A DNA stretch of 13,806 nt, from contig JBCCRH010000125.1 in the NCBI GenBank assembly GCA_039208045.1, positions 1-13,806 of the forward strand. The letters run 5' to 3'. This document shows positions 1 through 7,012 of the stretch, one piece after another. The translations under genes and the position numbers were made by a program. The notes beneath the pieces were generated by a model, which was not told where the DNA came from, did not search any database, and saw nothing but the letters and a program-made list of their open reading frames with translations. The DNA is from JBCCRH01 sp039208045 (lineage in GTDB: Bacteria > Bacteroidota > Bacteroidia > Chitinophagales > Saprospiraceae). The first letter of the stretch is position 1. Each line of letters starts with the position of its first letter.

Positions 1-275
1 AAAAGATGTGCCACGCCCCAGCGATTTGTTTTGAAATGAATGATCGAGGCTATCTGGATGAAGGGATGTGGGGCGATGTGGTTATCGTTGATCCAGACGC
101 GGAGTGGATGGTGAATAAGCAGAATATTCACTTTAAGTGTGGCTGGTCGCCTTTTGAAGGGCATATGTTTAGAGGGAAGGTGCTTTCTACCATCGTCAGT
201 GGCCATCTGGCCTATCACGAAGGGCAATTTGATGAGTCTGTGTATGGGCGTCGCCTGACGTTTGCGCGAAGCTAA
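1..275 (+). CDS. pyrC: Dihydroorotase, C-terminal fragment (5' end outside window)
   Basis: Partial gene; the reading frame (codons begin at base 3) is open through the left edge of the window. Dihydroorotase is a metal-dependent amidohydrolase that interconverts carbamoyl-aspartate and dihydroorotate in pyrimidine biosynthesis. The visible ~90 residues match the C-terminal part of that family: KMCHAPAICFEM near the start, a GDVVIVDPDAEW strand typical of the composite beta-sandwich of amidohydrolases, then KCGWSPFEGHMF followed by VLSTIVSGHLAY, the usual end of bacterial dihydroorotases. The metal-binding residues lie upstream of the window. Its TAA stop (273-275) overlaps the stop of the convergent anti-sigma gene, so there is no room for a separate terminator. 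Another amidohydrolase of the same superfamily is less likely, because the SPFEG segment is characteristic of dihydroorotase. Confidence 0.85.
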   Translation, partial: KMCHAPAICFEMNDRGYLDEGMWGDVVIVDPDAEWMVNKQNIHFKCGWSPFEGHMFRGKVLSTIVSGHLAYHEGQFDESVYGRRLTFARS

Positions 276-781
276 GAAGACGATGCTTGCGATTCCTTCT
301 GAAAGCGGGCTTTTAGGAAACGATCCAAAACAAACAGACAGCTAAGGCTAATCGAGATGGCAGCGAATAAGATTAAGAACTTAGCAGGAGCTTGGTTTAA
401 GTAATTTTTCATGCTTTCCAAATAGGTAAATTGTCCATTTACTCCAAACTGCTCTATGTAGAAGAAGACAAAACCGATATAGCCGACCAACAATAAGGCC
501 AAAAACCCCAAGGCCGTTTTTACCCAAAAGGGTTTCACCAAAGGAGCAATGGATAGTTTCCGGTAAAGCAGAGGAAGCTTGTCCATCAAGTTTTGCACAA
601 ATCGCATGGAGGGTTGCTCAGCAGGTAGTTCGCTCAATTGCTGGTGTAGTTTGAAGCGCTTGGCCCATTCTGCCTTCACATTAGGATCCGTCTCCAACGC
701 AGATTTTAGGGTAGCAGCTTCTTCAGCGGTACACTGTCCATCTATAAAGTCCCAAAGTTGTTGTGTTTCGATCTGCTTCAT
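272..781 (-). CDS. Putative membrane anti-sigma factor, cognate of the adjacent ECF sigma
   Basis: 169 residues. Its ATG overlaps the TGA of the sigma gene as ATGA (781-778), which indicates translational coupling and a matched sigma/anti-sigma pair. Residues 1-60 form a charged helical segment (QLWDFIDGQCTAEEAATL, then DPNVKAEWAKRFKLHQQL) that resembles the cytoplasmic sigma-binding part of Bacteroidota anti-sigma factors. It lacks the HxxxCxxC zinc motif of ZAS-type proteins. Two hydrophobic segments follow at about 89-109 and 134-153, separated by only ~24 residues, so the protein probably spans the inner membrane twice with a very short periplasmic loop and a basic C-terminal tail. The role is inferred from position and architecture; sequence similarity alone would only support 'two-helix membrane protein'. 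The gene ends convergently on dihydroorotase with shared stop-codon bases. Confidence 0.7.
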   Translation of the reverse strand: MKQIETQQLWDFIDGQCTAEEAATLKSALETDPNVKAEWAKRFKLHQQLSELPAEQPSMRFVQNLMDKLPLLYRKLSIAPLVKPFWVKTALGFLALLLVGYIGFVFFYIEQFGVNGQFTYLESMKNYLNQAPAKFLILFAAISISLSCLFVLDRFLKARFQKESQASSS

Positions 782-1350
782 AATAAATCGTGAATTTCCT
801 GCTGCAACTGCTCTTCCAAAAGTACTTTGAGCTGTTCGCGGAGTCGGTGTAATTTCGTTTTTATATTGGAAATCGTCAAGCCCGTTATCGCTGCAATCTC
901 TTTGATGCTCTTTTCGTGCAAATAAAAAAGCGTGATCAAGCTAGCATCCACTGGCTTTAGCCGACTAATCGCACGTTCTAGTTGGCTTTGCAAGTCCTCC
1001 TGTTGAATCGCATCGGATGGGCTTTCGCCAAATGTGTTTTCCAGTTGTAAGTAGTTATCGTCATCATCAATAGAATCAATCGGATAATTCTTTTTTCTGG
1101 CTTTGTCCAGTGCTGTTCGATAGGTTACTGCATACAGCCAAGTCGTAAATTTGGAGCGCTGCTCAAAGGAGCCTAGCGTCTTGTATACTTTTATAAAAAC
1201 ATCTTGCGCCGTTTCTTCAGCTTCTTCTCGTCGTTTTAATACCCTGTACGTAATGGTAAAGACATAGTGCTGGTACTTTTCAACCAGGTGTTGAAAGGCA
1301 AATTGATCGCCCTTAAGCGTTGCATTAATCAACTTGATGTCTTCCTCCAT
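778..1350 (-). CDS. ECF-type RNA polymerase sigma factor
   Basis: 190 residues, the normal length for a group IV (extracytoplasmic function) sigma-70 factor. Region 2 spans about residues 17-87, with FQHLVEKYQHYVFTITYRV, the core-binding EEAEETAQDVFIKVY segment, and FTTWLYAVTYRTALDKARKK in the -10 recognition part. An acidic linker (DSIDDDDN, about 92-99) leads to region 4 at about 127-178, with a helix-turn-helix SIKEIAAITGLTISNIKTKLHRLR that contacts the -35 element. There is no extra C-terminal domain. It is followed by an overlapping anti-sigma gene. A GTAAC-N17-CGTC site lies just upstream, and a mirrored copy precedes the divergent membrane-protein gene, which points to autoregulation. 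The signal it responds to cannot be read from the sequence. The ATG at 1350 starts MEEDIKLINATLKGD, a typical ECF N-terminus. Confidence 0.93.
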   Translation of the reverse strand: MEEDIKLINATLKGDQFAFQHLVEKYQHYVFTITYRVLKRREEAEETAQDVFIKVYKTLGSFEQRSKFTTWLYAVTYRTALDKARKKNYPIDSIDDDDNYLQLENTFGESPSDAIQQEDLQSQLERAISRLKPVDASLITLFYLHEKSIKEIAAITGLTISNIKTKLHRLREQLKVLLEEQLQQEIHDLL

Positions 1351-1359
1351 TTGAATGCT

Positions 1360-1387
1360 ATGACGAGCATGGGCAAAAACAGGTTAC
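1360..1387 (-). promoter_or_regulatory. Predicted ECF promoter for the sigma/anti-sigma operon
   Basis: On the reverse strand, GTAAC (1387-1383) is followed by exactly 17 bases and then CGTCAT (1365-1360). This fits the general ECF architecture of an AAC-containing -35 and a CGTC-type -10 element. The predicted transcription start would lie around 1353-1356, only a few bases before the ATG at 1350, so the message would be almost leaderless. The identical spacing in the mirrored site at 1421-1448 is the main support. Recognition by the adjacent sigma factor is inferred. Confidence 0.6.
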
Positions 1388-1427
1388 AAAATAATTCAAT
1401 TTAAAAAAAATGAAAATTTTGTAACCT
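1381..1427. repeat. 12-bp perfect inverted repeat holding both -35 elements
   Basis: AGGTTACAAAAT at 1381-1392 is exactly mirrored by ATTTTGTAACCT at 1416-1427, with a 23-base, almost pure A/T spacer (1393-1415). Each arm contains the GTAAC -35 element of one of two divergent promoters. The symmetry therefore looks like two copies of an extended -35 recognition sequence (TTTTGTAACCT) rather than a hairpin. A dimeric repressor site at the same place cannot be excluded. Confidence 0.75.
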
Positions 1428-1448
1428 CTCCTCTCTGCACCCCGTCTG
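1421..1448 (+). promoter_or_regulatory. Predicted ECF promoter for the DUF6249-like gene
   Basis: GTAAC (1421-1425) is followed by 17 bases and CGTCTG (1443-1448). It is the mirror image of the site that faces the sigma gene, with the same -35 context (TTTTGTAACCT) and the same spacing. The transcription start would fall near 1454, giving a leader of about 26 bases before the ATG at 1480. The pairing makes the membrane-protein gene a likely regulon member of the adjacent ECF sigma factor. Confidence 0.6.
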
Positions 1449-1479
1449 ACCCCATACATCAACTGAAAAATTACAAGCA

Positions 1480-1848
1480 ATGACAGAGACCATAGCACTA
1501 TTCATCCCTATTCTGGGTACTATCGGTACCTTTTCTTCCCTTATTATTTGGATATACATGCACTACACCGCACGGCACAAAGAGCGTATGGCTTTAATTG
1601 AGCGCGATAAGGATGCGAGTATTTTTAAGGTGCCAAGTCGGCAGCGCCACGGCTCTTTAAAAGTAGGGATCGTTGCTATTATGATTGGCTTTGGTATCCT
1701 GCTAGCGAATATGTTAGAGGGCAGTGGTATGGATGGAACAGTGGCTTATTTCTCCATGATTCTGCTTTTTGGAGGTTCTGGCCTTATTCTATTCTATATG
1801 TTCATCTACCGAAAGCGCGCTAAGGCCGGTGGAGATTTAGTAGACTAA
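1480..1848 (+). CDS. Small three-helix membrane protein, DUF6249-like
   Basis: 122 residues, function unknown. Predicted membrane helices lie at about residues 5-28, 60-79 and 88-110. Between the first and second is a cytosolic loop with HKERMALIERDKD (33-45), the sequence signature I associate with Bacteroidota proteins of the DUF6249 type. The C-terminus is basic (YRKRAK), consistent with a cytoplasmic end. The gene is divergent from the ECF sigma operon and shares a mirrored promoter with it, so its product probably belongs to the same envelope-stress or membrane-signal response; this is inferred from context. No catalytic motif is visible. An intrinsic terminator follows about 50 bases after the stop. 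The ATG at 1480 has no strong Shine-Dalgarno sequence, as is common in this phylum. Confidence 0.75.
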   Translation: MTETIALFIPILGTIGTFSSLIIWIYMHYTARHKERMALIERDKDASIFKVPSRQRHGSLKVGIVAIMIGFGILLANMLEGSGMDGTVAYFSMILLFGGSGLILFYMFIYRKRAKAGGDLVD

Positions 1849-1900
1849 CACTGGCATTGCTTTATAAAGAAATTATTCGGCATTAATCCATTTGATAAAT

Positions 1901-1941
1901 AGTGCTCGTACGTAGGCTTTGGCCGGTGCGGGCGCTTTTTT
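1901..1941 (+). terminator. Intrinsic terminator after the DUF6249-like gene
   Basis: AGTGCTCGTAC (1901-1911) pairs with GTGCGGGCGCT (1926-1936), 11 base pairs including three G-U pairs. An inner GGC/GCC stem (1915-1917 with 1922-1924) closes a TTTG loop. Six T residues (1936-1941) follow directly. The T tract lies on the forward side only, so it should end transcription of the gene that stops at 1848. Confidence 0.65.
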
Positions 1942-1965
1942 ATTGCTTTTGTCCTGAAAGGGAAG

Positions 1966-2029
1966 CAGCTCGGAGTCTTTAAGCACTCGGAGATCTTAAG
2001 ACCTCCGAGTGCTTAAAGACTCCGAGCTG
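1966..2029. repeat. 64-bp near-perfect palindrome
   Basis: Bases 1966-1992 and 2003-2029 are exact 27-base reverse complements. The centre (1994-2001, TCTTAAGA) is itself palindromic, so only the pair 1993/2002 breaks the symmetry over 64 bases. Each arm is also built of two similar units about 17 bases apart (CTCGGAGTCTTTAAG and CTCGGAGATCTTAAG). Neither side has a T tract, so it is not a classical terminator, although a hairpin this strong could halt or protect messages of both converging genes. It resembles a dispersed REP-type element. Confidence 0.85.
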
Positions 2030-2073
2030 TTCAAGTGGCTGATTTACAGCTGAGTAAAAGTTTAACCTTGAGT

Positions 2074-2098
2074 AGGCCTCACGCAAATAGGCTTTTTT
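2074..2098 (+). terminator. Possible weak second forward terminator
   Basis: GGCCT (2075-2079) can pair with AGGCT (2089-2093), including one G-U pair, over a nine-base loop and is followed by TTTTTT (2093-2098). The stem is short and overlaps the stop codon of the reverse-strand methyltransferase gene, so this may be chance. Confidence 0.25.
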
Positions 2099-2630
2099 AT
2101 GCTGGTGCTAAATGCTCCAATAACTTAAATACCGCAATCCCTGCCGATACTGCCACATTCATGGAAAAATTAAACCCATACATGGGAATGTGAATAGTGT
2201 GATCAGCCAATTGAAGGACCTCCTCCGAGATACCTCGCTGCTCATTACCCAACACTAATAGGGTAGGGGCAGTAGGCCGAAAAGTGGTGTAGGGAATGCT
2301 CTTCTCCGTGATCTCTAGCGCAACCACCTGGAAGCGGGCCTTCAATTGCTTAATATCCTCCAATTGATGTAGCGCATGGAATTGAACCAAGCCTTCTGTA
2401 TTTCTGGACAATTTAGGGATGCGCTTGTGTGCTAGTAAATCGGACATTTGATACCCATAAATACCAGCTAATCTGCCTGCATCAGCCAAGCGAAATAAGG
2501 AACCCAAATTGCGTGCATCCTGCAGCCGATCCAGTAGCAATGCCAAGGGAAACCGATTATTTAGTACGTACTCCCGATGTGCAGCAGGGTCTTTTACCTG
2601 ATCTCTAAAACTAAGTGGTCTATCCTCCAT
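2097..2630 (-). CDS. SpoU/TrmH-family RNA 2'-O-methyltransferase
   Basis: 177 residues from the ATG at 2630; an in-frame TTG at 2639 adds only three residues and is less likely. SpoU enzymes use S-adenosylmethionine to methylate ribose 2'-OH groups in tRNA or rRNA through a knotted (SPOUT) fold. All three family motifs are present: motif 1 LDRLQDARNLGSLFRLADA (33-51, with R40, N41), motif 2 LVLGNEQRGISEEVL (125-139, with the conserved GNE and RG), and motif 3 from about 146 to 168 with IPMYG and the SMNVAVSAGIA knot residues. The N-terminal extension is only ~30 residues, so this is the compact TrmH-like form without the L30e-like domain of RlmB. The substrate nucleotide cannot be told from sequence. 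The gene stands alone on its strand. Confidence 0.9.
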   Translation of the reverse strand: MEDRPLSFRDQVKDPAAHREYVLNNRFPLALLLDRLQDARNLGSLFRLADAGRLAGIYGYQMSDLLAHKRIPKLSRNTEGLVQFHALHQLEDIKQLKARFQVVALEITEKSIPYTTFRPTAPTLLVLGNEQRGISEEVLQLADHTIHIPMYGFNFSMNVAVSAGIAVFKLLEHLAPA

Positions 2631-2779
2631 AGCGCACAAAGTGCATAATTCTTGGGAAATAAACGCAGTTTTTGTCGTATATCAGAATATTCAGTAGATC
2701 AGAGCTGCATTTTTAGAAACATAATGCTATTAATGCAGTTACTCTAACGAATTTCATACCACGTAAGGACGAAATCACT

Positions 2780-3481
2780 ATGCTGGCTAGATTTAGATTG
2801 TACTTTTTTGTAATGATTGCCTTAGCGCTGCTTGGCCTACAAAGTTGTAAGACCGACAATTCCACTCAAGTACCTTCAGCGATAAAATATCTAGCCTTGG
2901 GAGATTCATATACTATCGGAGAGTCGGTAAGCGAAGAAGAACGTTTCCCAATTCAATTAGAGCAGCAACTACGAGCAGAAGACTTTGAATGGGAGGAAAC
3001 TCGAATCATTGCCCAAACCGGCTGGACGACAGGGCGATTGCTCCAAGAATTGGATCAACTAAGCCTCGCTACCGACTACGACTTGGTAACCCTTTTAATT
3101 GGGGTAAACAACCAGTTCACGAACCGTACGATTGAAGAATACGAAGCAGAATTACAAGAACTTATCGATTTAGCTATCACTTACGCAAATGGAGAAAGAG
3201 ATCGGGTGGTGCTGATTTCCATACCAGATTACGCCTTTACCCCTTTTGGGCAAATATTTGGTGAGCCAATAGAGACCACAGCAGCGATCGAGCTGTTCAA
3301 TCAGCGAAAGCTGAATATAGCAACGGAACAAGGAGTTGAATGGGTAGGCATCACCGATATTTCCAGGCGTGGACTGGATCAACCCGCTTTGGTGGCTACT
3401 GATGGGCTACATCCTTCAGGAGCGATGTATGCTTTGTGGGTAGAGCGCTTAGTACCGATTGCGAATGCAATCTTGAAATAA
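2780..3481 (+). CDS. SGNH/GDSL-family hydrolase, predicted lipoprotein
   Basis: 233 residues. An N-terminal hydrophobic segment ends in the lipobox LQSC (20-23), so the product is probably a lipoprotein anchored outside the inner membrane. The SGNH hydrolase blocks follow: block I LALGDSYTIGE with nucleophile S43, block II glycine near G81 (AQTGWTT), block III GVNNQF (108-113), in which the usual GxND reads GVNN, and block V DGLHPSG (208-214) with catalytic D208 and H211. The family cleaves esters such as acyl or acetyl groups on lipids, peptidoglycan or glycans; the substrate here is unknown. A TAAGGA sequence (2764-2769) eleven bases before the ATG may act as a ribosome binding site. The downstream WG-repeat gene lies 166 bases away and appears to have its own promoter, so they need not be one operon. 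Confidence 0.88.
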   Translation: MLARFRLYFFVMIALALLGLQSCKTDNSTQVPSAIKYLALGDSYTIGESVSEEERFPIQLEQQLRAEDFEWEETRIIAQTGWTTGRLLQELDQLSLATDYDLVTLLIGVNNQFTNRTIEEYEAELQELIDLAITYANGERDRVVLISIPDYAFTPFGQIFGEPIETTAAIELFNQRKLNIATEQGVEWVGITDISRRGLDQPALVATDGLHPSGAMYALWVERLVPIANAILK

Positions 3482-3508
3482 ATATTAAAAAAATATATTT
3501 ATTACTTG

Positions 3509-3516
3509 TAACTTTG
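3509..3516 (+). promoter_or_regulatory. Possible Bacteroidota -7 promoter element before the WG-repeat gene
   Basis: TAACTTTG (3509-3516) fits the Bacteroidota housekeeping -7 consensus TAnnTTTG and lies in an A/T-rich stretch. No clear TTTG -33 element stands about 19 bases upstream. Initiation would give a leader of about 125 bases before the ATG at 3648. Confidence 0.4.
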
Positions 3517-3647
3517 CTCAGCCCTTCCGTTAATTAGATAGACCATGACACATATATACCTCTTTTGCCAGTCGGCCTTGAGAAATAATATACCTTTTAT
3601 TGACGTTAGCTTATTGCAAAACAAAGCCTAGCAACACCCAGTTGAGC

Positions 3648-6600
3648 ATGCGATTGTACCTTTATTTTTTAGTATTTCTATGGATGAGCACTTCTGCAAC
3701 TGCGCAGCAGTATTTCCCTGTTAAGCAGAATAAGAAGTGGGGCCTTATCAACGCTGATGGAGCGGTGGTCGTAAAACCGATCTATGATGCTATTGGCCAG
3801 TTTAAGCGCTATGGCTATGCAGTCATGCAGCGCAATGGTGGCGTGGGCCTCCTTAACAACCAGATCAAGGAAATCATTCCACCCAAATACGACGATATTA
3901 ATGTCCTAGATTCTCTACTGGTAGCGGTGATGGAACAGGGCGAATGGAAAGTAATAGACCTCCAAGGAAATACTATTTTGCCGAAAGGCTATGAAAAAGT
4001 ACGCGTATGGGAAGGAAGCGCTGTGGCATTTGCACAAAACAAAAAATGGGGCTTAGTCAACCGCAAAGGGAAATGCCTAGTTGACCCAGTGTATGATGAA
4101 ATTACCTATGAGTCAGAAGGGTTTTTTCTCACCCGAAAAGGCGAACAGCTAGGGCTGTTAGATGCAAATGGAAAAGAGCTACTACCAACCATAGCTGCTG
4201 AAGTAAAAATTTTAGATAACGGCTTGCTTTTTTATAAAAAAGGCCACTATTGGGGAGCCGTAAATAGCGATGGAGTAGAATTGCTAGCACCAAAATTTGA
4301 TTACTTTGTACGACTCTCCGAGCAGTTCATTAAGTTAGTCGAAGATCAACGATTCTATATTTTTTCCCTTCCTTGTAATACCCTCATCTCCCAAGATTTT
4401 GATGACTACTATCCATTTTCCCGCAAGTATGTATTGACCAAAAAGAATAGGCGCTTAGGGTTGATCGACTGGTGCGGACAATCGGTTCTGACAGCCAAAT
4501 ACGATGATATTCAGGCCTATGGTAAGGGATTATTCAGAGTGAGCCTGGAGGGCAAGTGGGGGGTGTTTAAGGCCGGGGATATGCCTTTGATTATTCCTGC
4601 GTACGATTACATTGCCCCACTTCGCAGCTCGGTATGTGTGGTTCGGAAAGCAAATTTGTTTGGCATAGTTAATGCAGCTGGGGAAGAGGTAGTAGCACCT
4701 ATCTATCAGCAAATAGAGCTAGCCAATAACAAGGCAAAGGCTTACAAACAACAGCCTTCTGGAGAAATAAGCGCGGCACTTGACCTCCTCTCTTTTGACG
4801 AACAAGGAGCGTTAACGACCAACAGTAATTTAGGTAAACACTTCAAGATAAAAATTGCAGGGCAAAACCAATACAAGACCAGTAGTGACTCAGAGCAAGA
4901 AAATAGTCTTTCGTTACCTCATTTTGAGTGGTTTTATTCCCCCAGTTCTGATCGCTGGGGCTTGCGTCGCCTGGCGGATGGTGAAATTCAGATACAGCCT
5001 ACTTTCCATTATATCAAGGTAGAGTCCAAGTTTGGCTTTACGGTAGTAGGTATTCAAAATGTAAATAAATACGACTTCGAGCGCACTACTTTTCGTTTTG
5101 AGATGACATTTGGCTTAGTGAATAATGAGATTGGCGCTCCAGTGACTAAGATCGATTTTCTCGATATTCGCATGGCTGATTTTAGAGCAGGCTATCCAGT
5201 AGCGCGCGTGATCAACGCAAACGGCACGCATGGCTTGATTGATCGAATCGGAAGAGTAGTCCGTCAACATGCCACCTATATTGGTACGTTTCACAATGGG
5301 GTTGCCCGAGTAAGCCTGAGTGGTACTTTATCGGGTAGTATGAAAAAATCAAATAGTCTTGGTCGCCTTCGCCGCTACCTCAATGGCTTACAGTCACAGA
5401 GTGCCCGTGTAGACTATACCCAGTATGACCAGCTATTTGAGCAAGAAGCAGAGTTGATCTGCCAAGACTGTGAGTGGGGCTATATGGATACGCTAGGGCA
5501 AATTATTGTGAAACCTACTTATTCTTTTGCCAAAGATTTTATCAACGAAGTTGGGATTGTGGCCTGCAACGGCAAATGGGGGATGGTGAATAATAAGGGC
5601 AAAACACTCATCCCATGCCAGTATGACGGCATCGATTTTTTGGAAAACACCAATAATGAAATCATCAAAGTATATATCCAACAGCCAAAATATGGCCTGA
5701 TTGATACCTTGGGCCAGCTCACTGTAAACGCTACCTATGATGAGATCGGTTCGTTCAGCGAGGGCCGCTTGGCCGTCAAGCGAAAAGGAATGTGGGGCTT
5801 TGTGGATCGCAATGGCTTCGAGCTGATTCCTTGCCGGTTCAGGGCGGTTAAAGACTTCAGTGAGGGCTTAGCTGCTGTAAAGCTGGGCAATTACTGGGGA
5901 TTCATCGATAAGCAAGGAAATGTGGAAATTCCGTTTAAGTACAAGCGAGCCGGTAATTTTGAAGACCAACGTGCTTGGGTATACTCCAATGATGGTGTCG
6001 GATTCATTAACCAGCGCAATGAGTATTTAATCCCCCCAACCTTCGATAAAGCCTTCGACTTCTTCAACGGAACTGCCAGGGTAGTCAAAGAGGGATCATA
6101 TGGCCTAATCGACACCGCTGGAAACTTTATATTGAAACCCAAATACTCTGACATTGGTACTTTCAACCAGCATGGCTTAGCCATCGTAAGGGCAGGGCGA
6201 AACCGCGTACGCTATGGACTAATCAACCTGGAAGGAGCCTTAGTTAGTGATCTAAAATATAAGCAAATCGGCCCTTTTCAGGAAGGCCTGGCAGTAGTGC
6301 GCACCAAAGCAGGCTATGGCTATATCGATACAACTGGACACTTGGCCATTTCACCCCGCTACAGCCAAGCAGCAGGCTTCGTGGAAGGCCGTGCAGCCGT
6401 TAAGCGCGATGGCTATTGTGGCTACATCGATGCCTCGGGTAAGGAAGTTATCGCCTGTTCCTTCTCCAAATGCCTAGACTTTGATGGTGGAAAAGCAGTA
6501 GTCTACAAAGGAATTCGCAAAGCAGGCCTTGTAGATCACGACGGTAATATCGTCCTAGAACCTAGTCTCAACCGCCTCCTAAAATTCAAAGAAGGGCGAG

Positions 6601-6980
6601 GCCTGGTGCGCGATGAAAAGTACCGCTTCTACTACATCACGGAGCGCGCTGGTTGGTATAATGGTTATTACCAAAAGGCTAGTGCCTTCAACCACGGCGT
6701 AGCAGTTGTACAAGTGGACGGCCGCTGGGGCATCATCAACCAAAAGGGTATCGAACTGATCCCTCCCAAATACGATAAAATAGAAGGCTTCCAAGACGGC
6801 TTTGCCAAAGTGAAAATTAAGGGCTTCAACGGCTTAACCAACCTCCAAGGCGAACTGATCGTACAACCTGATTATGAATACATTACCTACGCCGGCGATG
6901 GCCTCTTCCGCGTAGAACAGGGCGACAAGATCGGCTATTTTGACGCTCAGGGCAAGTGGGTGTGGGATCTTACGAAATAG
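3648..6980 (+). CDS. Large secreted WG-repeat protein
   Basis: 1110 residues from the ATG at 3648; the frame is open from a TTG at 3600, but that would put 16 polar residues before an otherwise standard signal peptide. Residues 1-19 (MRLYLYFLVFLWMSTSATA) form the signal peptide, with cleavage expected before QQYFPV. The rest is about 26-28 copies of the WG repeat, each 30-45 residues, of the form WGLINxxGxxVIPPxYDxIxxF. Clear copies begin with KKWGLIN, GKWGVFK, CEWGYMD, GKWGMVN, GMWGFVD, NYWGFID and GRWGIIN; several are degenerate. Two non-repeat insertions lie at about 367-433 and 555-606. WG-repeat proteins are common in Bacteroidota and are thought to form beta-rich binding surfaces; no enzymatic motif or C-terminal sorting domain is visible. 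It probably acts in the periplasm or at the surface. The ligand is unknown. Confidence 0.88.
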   Translation: MRLYLYFLVFLWMSTSATAQQYFPVKQNKKWGLINADGAVVVKPIYDAIGQFKRYGYAVMQRNGGVGLLNNQIKEIIPPKYDDINVLDSLLVAVMEQGEWKVIDLQGNTILPKGYEKVRVWEGSAVAFAQNKKWGLVNRKGKCLVDPVYDEITYESEGFFLTRKGEQLGLLDANGKELLPTIAAEVKILDNGLLFYKKGHYWGAVNSDGVELLAPKFDYFVRLSEQFIKLVEDQRFYIFSLPCNTLISQDFDDYYPFSRKYVLTKKNRRLGLIDWCGQSVLTAKYDDIQAYGKGLFRVSLEGKWGVFKAGDMPLIIPAYDYIAPLRSSVCVVRKANLFGIVNAAGEEVVAPIYQQIELANNKAKAYKQQPSGEISAALDLLSFDEQGALTTNSNLGKHFKIKIAGQNQYKTSSDSEQENSLSLPHFEWFYSPSSDRWGLRRLADGEIQIQPTFHYIKVESKFGFTVVGIQNVNKYDFERTTFRFEMTFGLVNNEIGAPVTKIDFLDIRMADFRAGYPVARVINANGTHGLIDRIGRVVRQHATYIGTFHNGVARVSLSGTLSGSMKKSNSLGRLRRYLNGLQSQSARVDYTQYDQLFEQEAELICQDCEWGYMDTLGQIIVKPTYSFAKDFINEVGIVACNGKWGMVNNKGKTLIPCQYDGIDFLENTNNEIIKVYIQQPKYGLIDTLGQLTVNATYDEIGSFSEGRLAVKRKGMWGFVDRNGFELIPCRFRAVKDFSEGLAAVKLGNYWGFIDKQGNVEIPFKYKRAGNFEDQRAWVYSNDGVGFINQRNEYLIPPTFDKAFDFFNGTARVVKEGSYGLIDTAGNFILKPKYSDIGTFNQHGLAIVRAGRNRVRYGLINLEGALVSDLKYKQIGPFQEGLAVVRTKAGYGYIDTTGHLAISPRYSQAAGFVEGRAAVKRDGYCGYIDASGKEVIACSFSKCLDFDGGKAVVYKGIRKAGLVDHDGNIVLEPSLNRLLKFKEGRGLVRDEKYRFYYITERAGWYNGYYQKASAFNHGVAVVQVDGRWGIINQKGIELIPPKYDKIEGFQDGFAKVKIKGFNGLTNLQGELIVQPDYEYITYAGDGLFRVEQGDKIGYFDAQGKWVWDLTK

Positions 6981-6984
6981 TTTA

Positions 6985-7012
6985 GGGGTTTGGGAGTTTG
7001 GGGGTTGAGGGG
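6985..7012 (+). other. Four-run G tract (G-quadruplex-type motif)
   Basis: GGGG (6985-6988), GGG (6992-6994), GGGGG (7000-7004) and GGGG (7009-7012) are separated by loops of 3, 5 and 4 bases, which satisfies the usual G3+N1-7 pattern for an intramolecular quadruplex on the forward strand. It begins five bases after the WG-repeat stop codon and continues into a purine-rich stretch to about 7070. No coding function is apparent. Confidence 0.6.

Noticed and set aside
2633..2643. GCAC-AAA-GTGC palindrome just upstream of the RNA methyltransferase ATG.
   Set aside because: Only four pairs; could be an operator but nothing else supports it.
3477..3503. A/T-only inverted repeat (AATAAATAT / ATATTTATT) over the stop codon of the SGNH hydrolase gene.
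   Set aside because: No G-C pairs, so a stable terminator is unlikely; such symmetry is common in A/T-rich spacers.
3545..3631. A 28-codon open frame in the leader of the WG-repeat gene.
   Set aside because: No ribosome binding site, no recognisable peptide and no relation to a hairpin; could arise by chance in a ~125-base leader.
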